Shown: in pieces, positions 7,221 through 14,688 of the stretch
Position numbering within the stretch: position 1 is the first letter of the stretch
Layout: every line of letters starts with the position of its first letter
From: a virus
Direction: 5' to 3' (one strand)
DNA: 64,000 nt
Virus record (IMG/VR): IMGVR_UViG_3300045051_000720
Span: 155,465-219,464 of that record
Program-made: the position numbers and the translations under genes
Notes under the pieces: generated by a model
Told to the model about the DNA's origin: nothing
What the model saw: the letters and a program-made list of their open reading frames with translations, nothing else
Database searches by the model: none

Positions 7221-7648
7221 TTGACATCACCCGACCTGTTCAGCTCAATAAGCTTCGCGAGCAACGCGAGGGGTTGCTCCCTACCGGTTATTGGTGCAAG
7301 GCATTTCTGCTGGAGGTACCGACCGTAGGACAGACGCTTCGCGCGGCCCGCTATGAACGTGCGCGCCAGCGTCCCGAGGAGCCGGAGTCGGTCAAGATCG
7401 AAGGGCTTTACGTCTCATCCCCCGTACGCACCATCACCGAGCGCGAGGACGGGTCGTTGGTGTGCGAGACCATGAACAGCACATGGGCGATTGTTCAGCT
7501 TGACAGTGGGGTTCAACCCGCCCAAGATGACACCCATGAAGGTCACGCACCCCCAAATCCTGCTCCTCCGCAAGGTGCGGAAGCCCCTGCCCCCGCCAAC
7601 GGTAGTGATCCCCGACAAGAAGCGCGCGGCGGCGCGCAAGCGGGTTAA
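7217..7648 (+). CDS. Hypothetical protein with Pro/Ala-rich tail
   Basis: 143 residues, ATGA-coupled to the endolysin gene. The first 100 residues look folded; the end is rich in Pro, Ala and Gly and overlaps another frame (7527-7661). The tail may be real or the gene may end its useful part earlier. Role in lysis is possible by position; no family seen. Confidence 0.65.
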   Translation: MIDITRPVQLNKLREQREGLLPTGYWCKAFLLEVPTVGQTLRAARYERARQRPEEPESVKIEGLYVSSPVRTITEREDGSLVCETMNSTWAIVQLDSGVQPAQDDTHEGHAPPNPAPPQGAEAPAPANGSDPRQEARGGAQAG

Positions 7649-7661
7649 GGTCAAACCATGA
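7527..7661 (+). CDS. Small basic protein overlapping the previous gene
   Basis: 44 residues, strongly basic and Pro-rich (RKVRKPLPPPTVVIPDKKRA), in a different frame from 7217-7648 over most of its length, but coupled by ATGA to the next gene. One of the two frames here may be a shadow; the ATGA link favours this one being translated. Confidence 0.4.
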   Translation: MTPMKVTHPQILLLRKVRKPLPPPTVVIPDKKRAAARKRVKVKP

Positions 7662-7813
7662 TCATCGCTCTCATCCTCTGGACGCTCATCGGTGGGTACT
7701 GGTACTACCAGACCACCTCCCTCTGGGCGGAGCGTCTGCTTTGGATCTCCATCCCACTGGGTGGCCCCGGCGTGTGGGTCATGGAGTGGGTGTTTCGGCG
7801 GGAGGACGTATGA
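7658..7813 (+). CDS. Small membrane protein
   Basis: 51 residues, ATGA-coupled on both sides. Hydrophobic, Trp/Tyr-rich (LILWTLIGGYWYYQTTSLW, then LLWISIPLGGPGVWVM), giving one or two spans, and a charged end. Possibly a lysis accessory by position, but this is only a guess. Confidence 0.65.
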   Translation: MIIALILWTLIGGYWYYQTTSLWAERLLWISIPLGGPGVWVMEWVFRREDV

Positions 7814-8046
7814 TCCAACCCAACTACCGCCGCGGCACGCGTTACTTCTACGTGCATTCCGCCAGCCTTGCCTGTGTTCATCTCGGACTGGGTGAGTCCT
7901 TCCGCGTTTATACCAAACGCCCCAGCCCGGCTAGTGAGTTCCATCGGGTCGAACTGAATGTGGTCCGGACCAAAGCCGAGGCGCGGGCGCTGGAGCGCAA
8001 GTGGGCCAAGGTGCGGGCACAGCGTGCGAGTCAGGCTTCCTCATGA
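7810..8046 (+). CDS. Hypothetical protein
   Basis: 78 residues, ATGA-coupled. Beta-like first part (GTRYFYVHSASLACVHLGLGESF) and a basic helical end (AEARALERKWAKVRAQRA). No family recognised. Confidence 0.7.
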   Translation: MIQPNYRRGTRYFYVHSASLACVHLGLGESFRVYTKRPSPASEFHRVELNVVRTKAEARALERKWAKVRAQRASQASS

Positions 8047-8246
8047 ACACCCTTTTCGACGCCATCAACAACGCCTGCGCGGCCCTGCCGGACAACTGGA
8101 CTGTCCATGTTCACGCTGAGAACGGCGCGGCGTGGGTTGAGCTGGAGGCACCCGATTTCGAGACCTTCGAGCCGTCGTGTCCCGATGATCCGCTCTCCAC
8201 ACAGATCGAACAGCTCATCGAGTTGGCACAGGCTAAGGCAAACTGA
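8043..8246 (+). CDS. Hypothetical acidic protein
   Basis: 67 residues, ATGA-coupled. Acidic, with VHVHAENGAAWVELEAPDFE in the middle. No family recognised. Confidence 0.7.
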   Translation: MNTLFDAINNACAALPDNWTVHVHAENGAAWVELEAPDFETFEPSCPDDPLSTQIEQLIELAQAKAN

Positions 8247-8248
8247 CC

Positions 8249-8410
8249 ATGCCCACGTCACCGCTATCCGAACTGACCCCCGAGCAAATCCAATCCCTGC
8301 TTGACCGCACCGATTGGTCCTCCTACTGGTGCGACGTAGCCGAACGCGTCAACGAGGGGTGTGAGCAGTACGAGCGGGCAAGCGCGGCGACGATTGGGGC
8401 ACTCCGCTAA
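8249..8410 (+). CDS. Hypothetical small protein
   Basis: 53 residues starting just after the previous stop. Helical and acidic (LSELTPEQIQSLLDRTDW). No family recognised. Confidence 0.55.
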   Translation: MPTSPLSELTPEQIQSLLDRTDWSSYWCDVAERVNEGCEQYERASAATIGALR

Positions 8411-8434
8411 CGCCCGATCTGAACCCATGCCGAT

Positions 8435-8656
8435 ATGAAGACATCGCACGAACTCGCGCGGGAGTTGCTCGCGCTGCCCGAGGGTAAGATATGGCATTAC
8501 GATCCCTCCTATGCGGACTCCGCCACGTGGGAGGAGGACCACACTGTCGCGGAGCCGGTGATTGAACCACATCTCATCCAGAACGACAGCCGGCGGTACT
8601 ACCTCATCAAGGGAGACCGCCCTGACTGGGCCAAGGACCGCGTGAAACCCCTTTAA
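8435..8656 (+). CDS. Hypothetical small protein
   Basis: 73 residues beginning [20 protein letters not shown]. The N-terminal 'ELA..LL.LP' pattern occurs in many small phage proteins of unknown role. No promoter or SD is obvious in the 24 bases upstream. Confidence 0.7.
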   Translation: MKTSHELARELLALPEGKIWHYDPSYADSATWEEDHTVAEPVIEPHLIQNDSRRYYLIKGDRPDWAKDRVKPL

Positions 8657-8660
8657 TCCT

Positions 8661-8831
8661 ATGCTCAACTACGCCCTCGTCTTCCTCGTCATCGCGATCC
8701 TATCTGGTGTCCTCGGCTTTGGGGTGCTGGTTGGCACCGCCGCGCTCGTCGCGAAGGTGAGCTTCGTTGCCTTTCTAGTCCTGTTCCTGTACGCCCTGTT
8801 CGGGGGCGAACTGCCATCCAATGAACCCTAA
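8661..8831 (+). CDS. DUF1328/YtjA-like membrane protein
   Basis: 56 residues: [20 protein letters not shown], then a Gly-Ala stretch and [15 protein letters not shown]. This is the two-span pattern of the DUF1328 (YtjA) family of small inner-membrane proteins of unknown function, common in proteobacteria and unusual on phages. Overlaps the next gene start by 11 nt. Confidence 0.75.
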   Translation: MLNYALVFLVIAILSGVLGFGVLVGTAALVAKVSFVAFLVLFLYALFGGELPSNEP

Positions 8832-9093
8832 TCCACTCAACCAACCCGGCGACGTAATCGCCTACCCGAAACTCGGGCGCGGGCAATGGGTCGTTGTCGC
8901 GACCTGCATGACAGGTGGCGGGACAGGTCACGGGCCGGGCGATGTGTACCCAGACGGTCACCAGCTCATCTTGCGGCGGCTCAAGGGTGATGTCGTTGAC
9001 TGGACGGTGCCCGAGAAGCGGTTCTATCAATCGGGGTCTTTTGTCGACAGTGTGATGCTGCCTTACCTCAAGCCAGTCAGGAGGTTGGGATGA
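8821..9093 (+). CDS. Hypothetical protein
   Basis: 90 residues. Gly-rich loop [18 protein letters not shown] between strands. Function unknown; starts inside the previous gene. Confidence 0.7.
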   Translation: MNPNPLNQPGDVIAYPKLGRGQWVVVATCMTGGGTGHGPGDVYPDGHQLILRRLKGDVVDWTVPEKRFYQSGSFVDSVMLPYLKPVRRLG

Positions 9094-9293
9094 TCACTCT
9101 CGAAGGGGGCAAGTACACGGTTGAACTGGCGCCTGATGGGCGTCTTCGCGCCCTCCGCCACGGCAAGGAGTGGCGAGACCTGACGGGCGACAAGCTGGTT
9201 TTGGCGTTGGTGCACGAGGTGGAGAGGCTGCGCGGCAAACACACTGCCCGCCAATATATCGACGGCGAGGACGATCACGGGGCGGCGTGGTAG
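9090..9293 (+). CDS. Hypothetical small protein
   Basis: 67 residues, ATGA-coupled; last gene of the lysis-region operon, followed by a hairpin. First half beta-like (GGKYTVELAPDGRLRALRHGKEW), second half helical. Confidence 0.7.
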   Translation: MITLEGGKYTVELAPDGRLRALRHGKEWRDLTGDKLVLALVHEVERLRGKHTARQYIDGEDDHGAAW

Positions 9294-9316
9294 AGACTAC
9301 GTATTTTCCACACCCC

Positions 9317-9350
9317 CGCACGCGTGCAAAACCGTGCGATTTGCATTTTT
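9317..9350 (+). terminator. Probable terminator after the lysis-region operon
   Basis: CGCACG (9317-9322) pairs with CGTGCG (9333-9338), followed by a T-rich run (TTTGCATTTTT). Confidence 0.5.
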
Positions 9351-9354
9351 AGCC

Positions 9355-9622
9355 TTGACCAGACGCCTTGCCTCTGGCACTATCTCTTTCCATCGTGACT
9401 CCCCAAACGGTCTGCTGTCCAGCTCCGCCGCCTTGCTGGACTAGCCAAGCTTCTTATTCGCGCGGTACGTTGAGGATCATTCAGGTGGTCCTCCCCTGTT
9501 CGGTGCATTATGTGCTCACTCTCAACCACATGCCCATTGCCGACGATGACGACATCACCCCCCTTGTCCGTCTAGCCGAACACGAGTGGGCGGAGTGCTC
9601 AAGCGCGCGCCGCGCGGGATAG
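9355..9622 (+). other. Gene-poor stretch with promoter-like site and weak open frame
   Basis: TTGACC (9355-9360), 17 bp, CACTAT (9378-9383). An open frame from GTG 9395 to 9622 follows (75 residues, Cys-rich start, acidic end), 11 nt after the -10, further than usual here. Coding is uncertain. Confidence 0.35.
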
Positions 9623-9698
9623 AGCACGTCACCGTGCAGGATAGCGGTCGGAGTAAGTATAGTCCCCTACCTCACGATCAGCCCTTCGCTGATTGTTG

Positions 9699-9726
9699 TT
9701 GACAACGGGGTCTGGTAGAGTAGCGT
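9699..9726 (+). promoter_or_regulatory. Promoter with leader for the helix-turn-helix gene
   Basis: TTGACA (9699-9704), 16 bp, TAGCGT (9721-9726). The predicted start near 9733 leaves a leader of about 85 nt, unlike the leaderless units. A hairpin ATCAGC/GCTGAT lies just upstream, around 9677-9694. Confidence 0.5.
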
Positions 9727-9818
9727 CCATGCACTCATCCAACCTCGGATCACCACTGGCAACCACCCACGACGGGCGGCCCGGTGAATGGTTCGGGACT
9801 TGGCGATGAGGATACTCA

Positions 9819-10481
9819 ATGAACGCTACATCCCCAATCGCCACTGGCGATCTGAAGACGGACGGCAACTCGCCGCTCTCGACCGTACCCACCAACATCG
9901 ATCAACGCCTCGCCGAGATCGAAACCGAACGCGCGCGGCTCGTCGCGCTTGATGAAGAAAAGAACCGTCTGCTTCGCGAGAAGGAGATCGCGCTGGCCAA
10001 GCGGCGGCAGGAGACCCTCGCCACGTTGCCCGGCCTGTTGCAGGTTGGGTCGCTCAATGAGGTGCTCGATCTGATCCGCAACAGCGGAACGGTGCGGCCC
10101 GCCGCTTCGCGCACGAGTGGCGCCCGTATCCCCGAATCGACGCGCGCACAGGCCCGTCAGATGCTCGAAGCCGGTACGCCCGTCAACAAGGTCGCAAAGG
10201 CCTTGCGTATCGGCGAGGCCACGGTGTGGCTCTGGAAACGGAGCTGGGGTCTGACCAAGACCCGCACCGTGAAGGCCGCCAAGACCAAACCCGCCAAACG
10301 GCGCAACGCCCAGCCCGGCGCGCTGAGTGAAACCGAGCACGATCGGCTGATCGCGGAGCTGAAGGAGGGCAAGGTGCCCGTGGCGAAGCTGGCGAAGCAG
10401 TATCGCAGGTCGAGGGCGCGTATATATCAGATAGCCAACCACTTAGGCATCCCGACGCCCAGCCTGCGTCACGCCGCCTAG
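9819..10481 (+). CDS. DNA-binding protein with coiled coil and two helix-turn-helix motifs
   Basis: 220 residues. Residues of about 27-68 form a charged coiled coil, likely for dimerisation. Residues of about 107-140 (QMLEAGTPVNKVAKALRIGE then TVWLWKR) and about 172-208 (AELKEGKVPVAKLAKQYRRS then RIYQIANHLG) are two resolvase-type helix-turn-helix units. The start has GAGGA upstream. A lysine-rich linker joins the two. It could be the regulator that reads the AGGG-CCCT dyads, but nothing links them except presence. A host-silencing or packaging role is also possible. Confidence 0.75.
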   Translation: MNATSPIATGDLKTDGNSPLSTVPTNIDQRLAEIETERARLVALDEEKNRLLREKEIALAKRRQETLATLPGLLQVGSLNEVLDLIRNSGTVRPAASRTSGARIPESTRAQARQMLEAGTPVNKVAKALRIGEATVWLWKRSWGLTKTRTVKAAKTKPAKRRNAQPGALSETEHDRLIAELKEGKVPVAKLAKQYRRSRARIYQIANHLGIPTPSLRHAA

Positions 10482-10484
10482 TCG

Positions 10485-10513
10485 TTGACACTCGCCTTGA
10501 GGGTGGCTATGAT
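10485..10513 (+). promoter_or_regulatory. Promoter for HNH gene 10519
   Basis: TTGACA (10485-10490), 17 bp, TATGAT (10508-10513), five bases to ATG 10519; leaderless or nearly so. Confidence 0.75.
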
Positions 10514-10518
10514 AGAGG

Positions 10519-11055
10519 ATGCTCGATCAAGCCACCCTCAAAGAGTGGGTTCATTACGACCCCGAGACCGGCGTTTTCACGCGCCTCAAGGTAAACACCG
10601 TACGGTGGCAGTGCCTTGTCGGACAACCAGTCACCAATCGCCGTCACGGTTATATCCGCGTCTACATTGGGAGGCGGGAGTATCCGGCCCACCGCCTAGC
10701 ATGGCTCTACATGACAGGGGCATGGCCGAAGGTACAACTGGACCATATCAACCGCGTCAAGACCGACAATCGGTGGAGCAACCTGCGCGAGGCCACCATA
10801 GTTCAAAATGCCGGCAACGTTCCGCCCCAGCATCGTAAAACACATGGCCGTATGGGCAAGCAGTCCGGTGTCCGTGGTGTCTATTGGCGGGGAGGCTCAC
10901 CCGTCGACACCAAATGGGTTGCTCATCTCGACAACAAGCACCTCGGCGCGTTTGATACCATCGACGAAGCCAAGGCGGCCTACGAGGCGGCAGCAAAGGC
11001 CAAATGGGGTGAGTTCGCGCACGTCTGGGACCTGAGAGAGTCAGTCCAGTCTTGA
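10519..11055 (+). CDS. HNH homing endonuclease with AP2 domain
   Basis: 178 residues. A NUMOD4-like start (YDPETGVFTRLK) is followed by the HNH_3 core, VQLDHINRVKTDNRWSNLRE, and a C-terminal AP2-like DNA-binding domain (SGVRGVYWRGG, W, LGAFDTIDEAKAAYEAAA). Such free-standing phage nucleases cut a target site and spread their own gene. It has its own promoter and stands alone. All key residues (D-H, N, N) seem present. Confidence 0.9.
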   Translation: MLDQATLKEWVHYDPETGVFTRLKVNTVRWQCLVGQPVTNRRHGYIRVYIGRREYPAHRLAWLYMTGAWPKVQLDHINRVKTDNRWSNLREATIVQNAGNVPPQHRKTHGRMGKQSGVRGVYWRGGSPVDTKWVAHLDNKHLGAFDTIDEAKAAYEAAAKAKWGEFAHVWDLRESVQS

Positions 11056-11080
11056 CAGACCAGTTCAACGCCCCTATATT
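11052..11080 (+). promoter_or_regulatory. Leaderless promoter for gene 11087
   Basis: TTGACA (11052-11057), 17 bp, TATATT (11075-11080), six bases to a GTG start. Confidence 0.75.
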
Positions 11081-11086
11081 GGGCGC

Positions 11087-11242
11087 GTGAAGAAGACACT
11101 GACATCGGGCAAGGCCCGGACCATTGGGAAGGGGCGCACTCGCCTTGACGCCGCCGAGAAACGCCGCGCCAACCGTGGCACGCGGCAAGTGCTCAAGCGC
11201 GAGACCGAGGTACTCGGCTGGCTGGGTCAACGCATCCCATGA
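11087..11242 (+). CDS. Small basic protein
   Basis: 51 residues, GTG start fixed by the promoter six bases before and an ATGA link at the end. Very basic (KKTLTSGKARTIGKGRTRL), probably nucleic-acid binding. Unknown family. Confidence 0.7.
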   Translation: MKKTLTSGKARTIGKGRTRLDAAEKRRANRGTRQVLKRETEVLGWLGQRIP

Positions 11243-11514
11243 TCTACCTCGTCTCTGCCCACAACGCCATCGGCACCAAAAGCCGCGCGTTTGGCTGGTT
11301 CAGTACCGACCGCGAAGCCGACGAAGCTGTGGCCAACGACATCGGTGGCCTGCGGGAGGCTCTGTATGACTGGGTGGTCATCGAGAGCCAACCGTCCGGC
11401 ATCCACGCGACCGCGCGGGTGGTGAGGTGGTATAGATGGGGTGATGGGTGGTATAGATCACGCACCGCGCCCGAGTGGGCGAAGGGGATGTGCAATCTGG
11501 GAGGGGTCGGATGA
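11239..11514 (+). CDS. Hypothetical protein
   Basis: 91 residues, ATGA-coupled. MIYLVSAHNAIG, later DREADEAVANDIGG, then Trp/Tyr-rich end. The start looks like small phage proteins that hold a beta-alpha fold; no family named. Confidence 0.7.
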   Translation: MIYLVSAHNAIGTKSRAFGWFSTDREADEAVANDIGGLREALYDWVVIESQPSGIHATARVVRWYRWGDGWYRSRTAPEWAKGMCNLGGVG

Positions 11515-11699
11515 CCCGACAACGCGCTTTCCAGATCGCCCACCGCGAGGCGGGTCTCTGCACCCAGTGTTCTGAACCCGCGGCCAAGGGTGCGACTCGT
11601 TGTGCCAAGCACCTCAAGGCGGCGCGGCTGGAGGCACGGAAGCGGGCGGGGTGCAAGGCTTGGCGGGCTGGTGCGAGGGGTCGCCCACCCAAAGGATAG
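11511..11699 (+). CDS. Small basic protein with CxxC
   Basis: 62 residues, ATGA-coupled. LCTQCSEPAAKGATRCAKH gives C-x2-C and a third Cys plus His, a possible small zinc knuckle, followed by a basic tail. Similar short 'C..C..P......C..H' proteins are common in phages. Confidence 0.7.
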   Translation: MTRQRAFQIAHREAGLCTQCSEPAAKGATRCAKHLKAARLEARKRAGCKAWRAGARGRPPKG

Positions 11700-11739
11700 C
11701 GGTTTAGTACCCCGCGAGACACCGCCCCGCTTTTTTCGC

Positions 11740-11768
11740 TTGACGGCGGTGGTCAACTCGGGTACCTT
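11740..11768 (+). promoter_or_regulatory. Leaderless promoter for gene 11775
   Basis: TTGACG (11740-11745), 17 bp, TACCTT (11763-11768), six bases to ATG 11775. Confidence 0.7.
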
Positions 11769-11774
11769 GGCGCC

Positions 11775-12086
11775 ATGACCCAACGCACGACCATCCGCCA
11801 GATGTGGGAATACGGAGCAAACGCCGAAGGGTCATTGGTGCTAGCAAAACCCCTTGAGGGGTGGACCTGTAAAGGTCAATCCGTGTTGGTCGTGCCCTAC
11901 AATCCAACCTGCCGTCTCGCCACGATCAAACGGACGACCAAAACCCTCTGGCCACGCGCCAAGGGCAAGCGCCGTGAGGAGATGGAGGCGCTGGTGATGT
12001 ACGTGCTCGGCACCGCTTTGACCCCATCTCGGCGCCCGCGCTGGATGCCATCAAGCGTGGGGTCAACGAAGCCGGGTTGGTTCTAG
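11775..12086 (+). CDS. Hypothetical basic protein
   Basis: 103 residues from a leaderless start. Basic middle part. It ends in the dyad AGGG...CCCT (12085-12098) ahead of the next promoter. No family recognised. Confidence 0.75.
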   Translation: MTQRTTIRQMWEYGANAEGSLVLAKPLEGWTCKGQSVLVVPYNPTCRLATIKRTTKTLWPRAKGKRREEMEALVMYVLGTALTPSRRPRWMPSSVGSTKPGWF

Positions 12087-12099
12087 GGACTTGACCCTA

Positions 12100-12127
12100 T
12101 AGACACCACCGCACGACCTGCTATCCT
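12100..12127 (+). promoter_or_regulatory. Leaderless promoter for gene 12134
   Basis: TAGACA (12100-12105), 16 bp, TATCCT (12122-12127) with TG before it; six bases to ATG. Dyad AGGG (12085-12088)/CCCT (12095-12098) just upstream. Confidence 0.8.
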
Positions 12128-12133
12128 CCAGCC

Positions 12134-12316
12134 ATGCTCACCAAATCTGACACCGAACTCTGCACCATCATCCTCAACCGATGGGCGAGTCGCACTCGCC
12201 GTGCGGAGGCCCTGACCACTTTGGTCACCCGCCGCGAGGCGACCTCTTACGAGGCGGGAGTCAGATATGGCCATGCGCGAGGCAGTGCCACGGCGGACGC
12301 ACGGAGGGGACAATGA
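12134..12316 (+). CDS. Hypothetical small protein
   Basis: 60 residues, leaderless. Helical, with many Arg and Thr (ILNRWASRTRRAEALTTLV). ATGA link to the next gene. Confidence 0.7.
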   Translation: MLTKSDTELCTIILNRWASRTRRAEALTTLVTRREATSYEAGVRYGHARGSATADARRGQ

Positions 12317-12579
12317 CCCTTATCGATCTGCTCACCCGCGCCGGGAGCGACCTCAAGCACCAACGGCTTGACGAATCGTTCGTGTCCATGCGACAGAGAA
12401 AAACCCATGCTGAGGTTACTTTTTCGACCGAACCGGAGGTTGCGGCGCAACTCGCGCGCAGTATGTTGACTAATCAAGCGGCCGACTACGTGGGCATTGT
12501 CGTGTGGGTGCCGGCGTCGGCCTTCACTCAACACCGCGACGACGATCTCGTGATCAGAGGTCATTCGGCAACGCCTTGA
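12313..12579 (+). CDS. Hypothetical protein
   Basis: 88 residues, ATGA-coupled. Ends where the GAACGAAC-motif block begins. No family recognised. Confidence 0.7.
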   Translation: MTLIDLLTRAGSDLKHQRLDESFVSMRQRKTHAEVTFSTEPEVAAQLARSMLTNQAADYVGIVVWVPASAFTQHRDDDLVIRGHSATP

Positions 12580-12585
12580 ACGAAA

Positions 12586-12894
12586 ATGGCTTACAAATGC
12601 TCAGACCCCAAGTGCGGTAAGGTCCAAGTTGCCTCCACCCGTTGCCTAGCCTGTGGCGCGATCTGCTTGCCCCACGTCCTGCCGTGCTCGCCTGCTGGTG
12701 CCGATTGCGCTTCAACCACGATGCCGATCACTTCACTACCTACAATTTGGGAGGCGTTCTGCGACGCCAGTTACTACGATATGTGGGCCGTGCGCCGCAC
12801 AACCGAGACCGGCTGGGGTGAGTGCTTCCACCTCAACAGCAAGGCTGAGGCCGAAGGGCTGACCAAGCTGCTCAATGACCACAGTGTGCCTTGA
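12586..12894 (+). CDS. Cys-rich (zinc-ribbon-like) protein
   Basis: 102 residues. The first 30 residues hold CSDPKCG and TRCLACGAICLP, a likely zinc ribbon; the second half (WEAFCDASYYDMWAVRRT to the end) looks like a separate small domain. First gene of the block whose starts follow GAACGAA (here TGAACGAAA before ATG). Confidence 0.65.
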   Translation: MAYKCSDPKCGKVQVASTRCLACGAICLPHVLPCSPAGADCASTTMPITSLPTIWEAFCDASYYDMWAVRRTTETGWGECFHLNSKAEAEGLTKLLNDHSVP

Positions 12895-12904
12895 GGACGA
12901 AAAC

Positions 12905-13009
12905 ATGGACCTCGCTGACTACCTTCGCCGCATCGCCGCCGTTCCGCTGACCTCCGGAACCACGCGCTACGTTCCCGCGTTGTGCCGTCCTTGGCGGCGC
13001 AAACAGTGA
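12905..13009 (+). CDS. Tiny basic protein
   Basis: 34 residues, ATG after GGACGAAAAC, a variant of the block motif. Basic end CRPWRRKQ. Unknown. Confidence 0.4.
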   Translation: MDLADYLRRIAAVPLTSGTTRYVPALCRPWRRKQ

Positions 13010-13014
13010 ATGAC

Positions 13015-13086
13015 ATGACCTTCATCGTCATTAGCTGCCTCGCGGCGCTATTCGTTATGCTGTTCGCACACAACGATTGCCGGTAG
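13015..13086 (+). CDS. Tiny membrane peptide
   Basis: 23 residues, almost all hydrophobic (TFIVISCLAALFVMLFA), single span. Six bases after the previous stop. Confidence 0.4.
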   Translation: MTFIVISCLAALFVMLFAHNDCR

Positions 13087-13098
13087 AACGAACCTGAC

Positions 13099-13290
13099 AT
13101 GAAAAATCCATTCGACGCCAACCTAAGCAACGACGCCCTGCGCGAGATTCGCGCCATACTAGAGCGCGAGATGGCCGAACTCATGCGGGTCACTTCTCTT
13201 TGCTCTTACGCGCCCGCAATCGAAACGGGCCGCGCCAACATCGCCAAGGTTCGTAGCCTTATCGCCGCCATCGACGCCGCCCAGTCCTGA
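13099..13290 (+). CDS. Hypothetical helical protein
   Basis: 63 residues after the motif GAACGAACC. Helical, acidic first part (NDALREIRAILEREMAELM). Unknown. Confidence 0.65.
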   Translation: MKNPFDANLSNDALREIRAILEREMAELMRVTSLCSYAPAIETGRANIAKVRSLIAAIDAAQS

Positions 13291-13296
13291 ACGACC

Positions 13297-13521
13297 ATGA
13301 GCAAAATCCCCGACGCATTAGACCTCGCTCGCGAGGCACTTGACGAAGCCGAGTCCGAGATCAACGCGGTGCTTGATAGCTCGACACCGGAATGGCGTGC
13401 GCTTCACGCGCTTCATTCCGCGCTATCCTATCTGCGGATCGCAATCCGCGAAAACCGCGATTCAACAGCCCGCGCCGCGAACGTCGCAAGCTGTCTCGCC
13501 AACGGAATCCAGCCGGACTGA
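13297..13521 (+). CDS. Hypothetical helical protein
   Basis: 74 residues after TGAACGACC. Amphipathic helices throughout. Unknown. Confidence 0.65.
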   Translation: MSKIPDALDLAREALDEAESEINAVLDSSTPEWRALHALHSALSYLRIAIRENRDSTARAANVASCLANGIQPD

Positions 13522-13607
13522 CAGAACGAACCATCTTACGCCCCCTTGAGGCTTAGCCACTCTGGCACTCACCGGGGCACGCTTTAACCGAACGAGCCAT
13601 CTTGACC

Positions 13608-13718
13608 ATGAGCATTATTCGAGGCCATTGCTTCACCAACTTAGACGAGTACAAGCACGAGGAGTGGCCGGAAGCGTTTGTCGCCGTGCCGCGCGAAGGC
13701 GCTTCGCTCTATCGCTGA
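13608..13718 (+). CDS. Tiny protein
   Basis: 36 residues; upstream CCGAACGAGCC. Sequence SIIRGHCFTNLDEYKHEEWP looks protein-like, but there is little else to judge by. Confidence 0.4.
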   Translation: MSIIRGHCFTNLDEYKHEEWPEAFVAVPREGASLYR

Positions 13719-13754
13719 CAACGTGGATTCCTGACCCGCGAACGAACCGAACCG

Positions 13755-13960
13755 ATGACCAACGACGAGCGAGATTTACTTGTGAAAGTGCTATGCACGC
13801 AGGACGGGCGCGGGCCTGTCGTGAAACGTAACTCGATGCGTTGCTCATTGCTGAGCGTGTCGAGATCCAGCGCGAGAATGCCAAGCTGCGCGAGGAAATT
13901 GCCCGACGGAACCGACTCGACCAAATGCCGCACCACCACGGCGCAACGGCCTCGGAGTGA
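13755..13960 (+). pseudogene. Probably frameshifted small gene
   Basis: ATG 13755 follows CGAACGAACCGAACCG. The first 25 residues (MTNDERDLLVKVLCTQDGRG...) read well in one frame. From about 13830 the convincing coding pattern (DALLIAERVEIQRENAKLRE, then REEIARRNRL to a TGA at 13960) lies in another frame. A one- or two-base change near 13825-13835 would explain this; a sequencing error would too. Confidence 0.45.
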
Positions 13961-13973
13961 GGCGAACGAAGCT

Positions 13974-14270
13974 ATGAACGACAACTGCACCCCATGGCAG
14001 GCAACGCCAGCAGGCGACCTGCGGAACCAGATAATGAACTCCAACATCCCGAAGAACGAGCGGGAGTGGTGGGCAGCGCGCTGCATAAAAGAACTTGAAC
14101 GCAAGAACGCCAAGCTGCACGAGGCGCTGACAAAAGCGGAAGCGCACGACGAATCACTCCACGCTTTCGACGACCTGCAATGCTTTGTCGATGACCCTGA
14201 CACGCGTAACGAGTATTGGCCTGAATACTGCCGCCGCTGCAACCAACGGCAGGCGCTTGGAACGTCGTGA
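13974..14270 (+). CDS. Hypothetical protein with coiled coil
   Basis: 98 residues after GCGAACGAAGCT. Contains NEREWWAARCIKELERKNAKLHEALTK-type coiled coil and a Cys pair (CRRC) near the end. A short segment RENAKLR/RKNAKLHE is shared with the broken gene before it, suggesting duplication. Confidence 0.65.
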   Translation: MNDNCTPWQATPAGDLRNQIMNSNIPKNEREWWAARCIKELERKNAKLHEALTKAEAHDESLHAFDDLQCFVDDPDTRNEYWPEYCRRCNQRQALGTS

Positions 14271-14278
14271 ACGAAAAT

Positions 14279-14509
14279 ATGGACACACCACTATTCAGAC
14301 CCGAAGCGGTTGCGGCATTTAACGCATTCGCCGAGGCGTTATCAGGGGCGCCGGAAATCCGTCGCCTTACCGCAGTAATCGACTCGCACCATCAGCTCGC
14401 GGCCAAATGCCGTTCGCTGCTTTACAACGGCGGAGCCGGGCCGAATGCCTCACAGCTTCAGCGGGTGGACGCCATGCTCCGCACCATCGCCGGCCTGCCG
14501 CCAACCTGA
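14279..14509 (+). CDS. Hypothetical helical protein
   Basis: 76 residues from ATG 14279, placed after TGAACGAAAAT; a GTG at 14267 would overlap the previous stop and is less likely. Helical; the end QRVDAMLRTIAGLPPT is typical of small phage proteins of unknown role. Confidence 0.65.
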   Translation: MDTPLFRPEAVAAFNAFAEALSGAPEIRRLTAVIDSHHQLAAKCRSLLYNGGAGPNASQLQRVDAMLRTIAGLPPT

Positions 14510-14521
14510 CCCGAACAAACC

Positions 14522-14674
14522 ATGAGCGCCCCAACCTGTCCCCGTTGTGCCTCGCATCGCGTGTCCCGTGTGGGACTGCGCCGCTACGTGTGTGCCGCGT
14601 GCGGCAAGGCGTGGAGCGTTCGCAAACCGGCCTGCAATTGCCGCCAGTGCCGAACCAAACGCGGATGGAAGTAG
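14522..14674 (+). CDS. Small zinc-ribbon protein
   Basis: 50 residues with CPRCASH, later CAACGKAW, then CNCRQC. The first two pairs form a zinc ribbon of the kind found in InsA-like proteins; the last Cys cluster could bind a second metal. Basic overall. Confidence 0.6.
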   Translation: MSAPTCPRCASHRVSRVGLRRYVCAACGKAWSVRKPACNCRQCRTKRGWK

Positions 14675-14688
14675 GTCCATCGAACGAT

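Noticed and set aside
9729-9809. 26-residue open frame MHSSNLGS...
   Set aside because: The predicted transcription start (about 9733) lies after its ATG, so it is more likely part of the leader of gene 9819.
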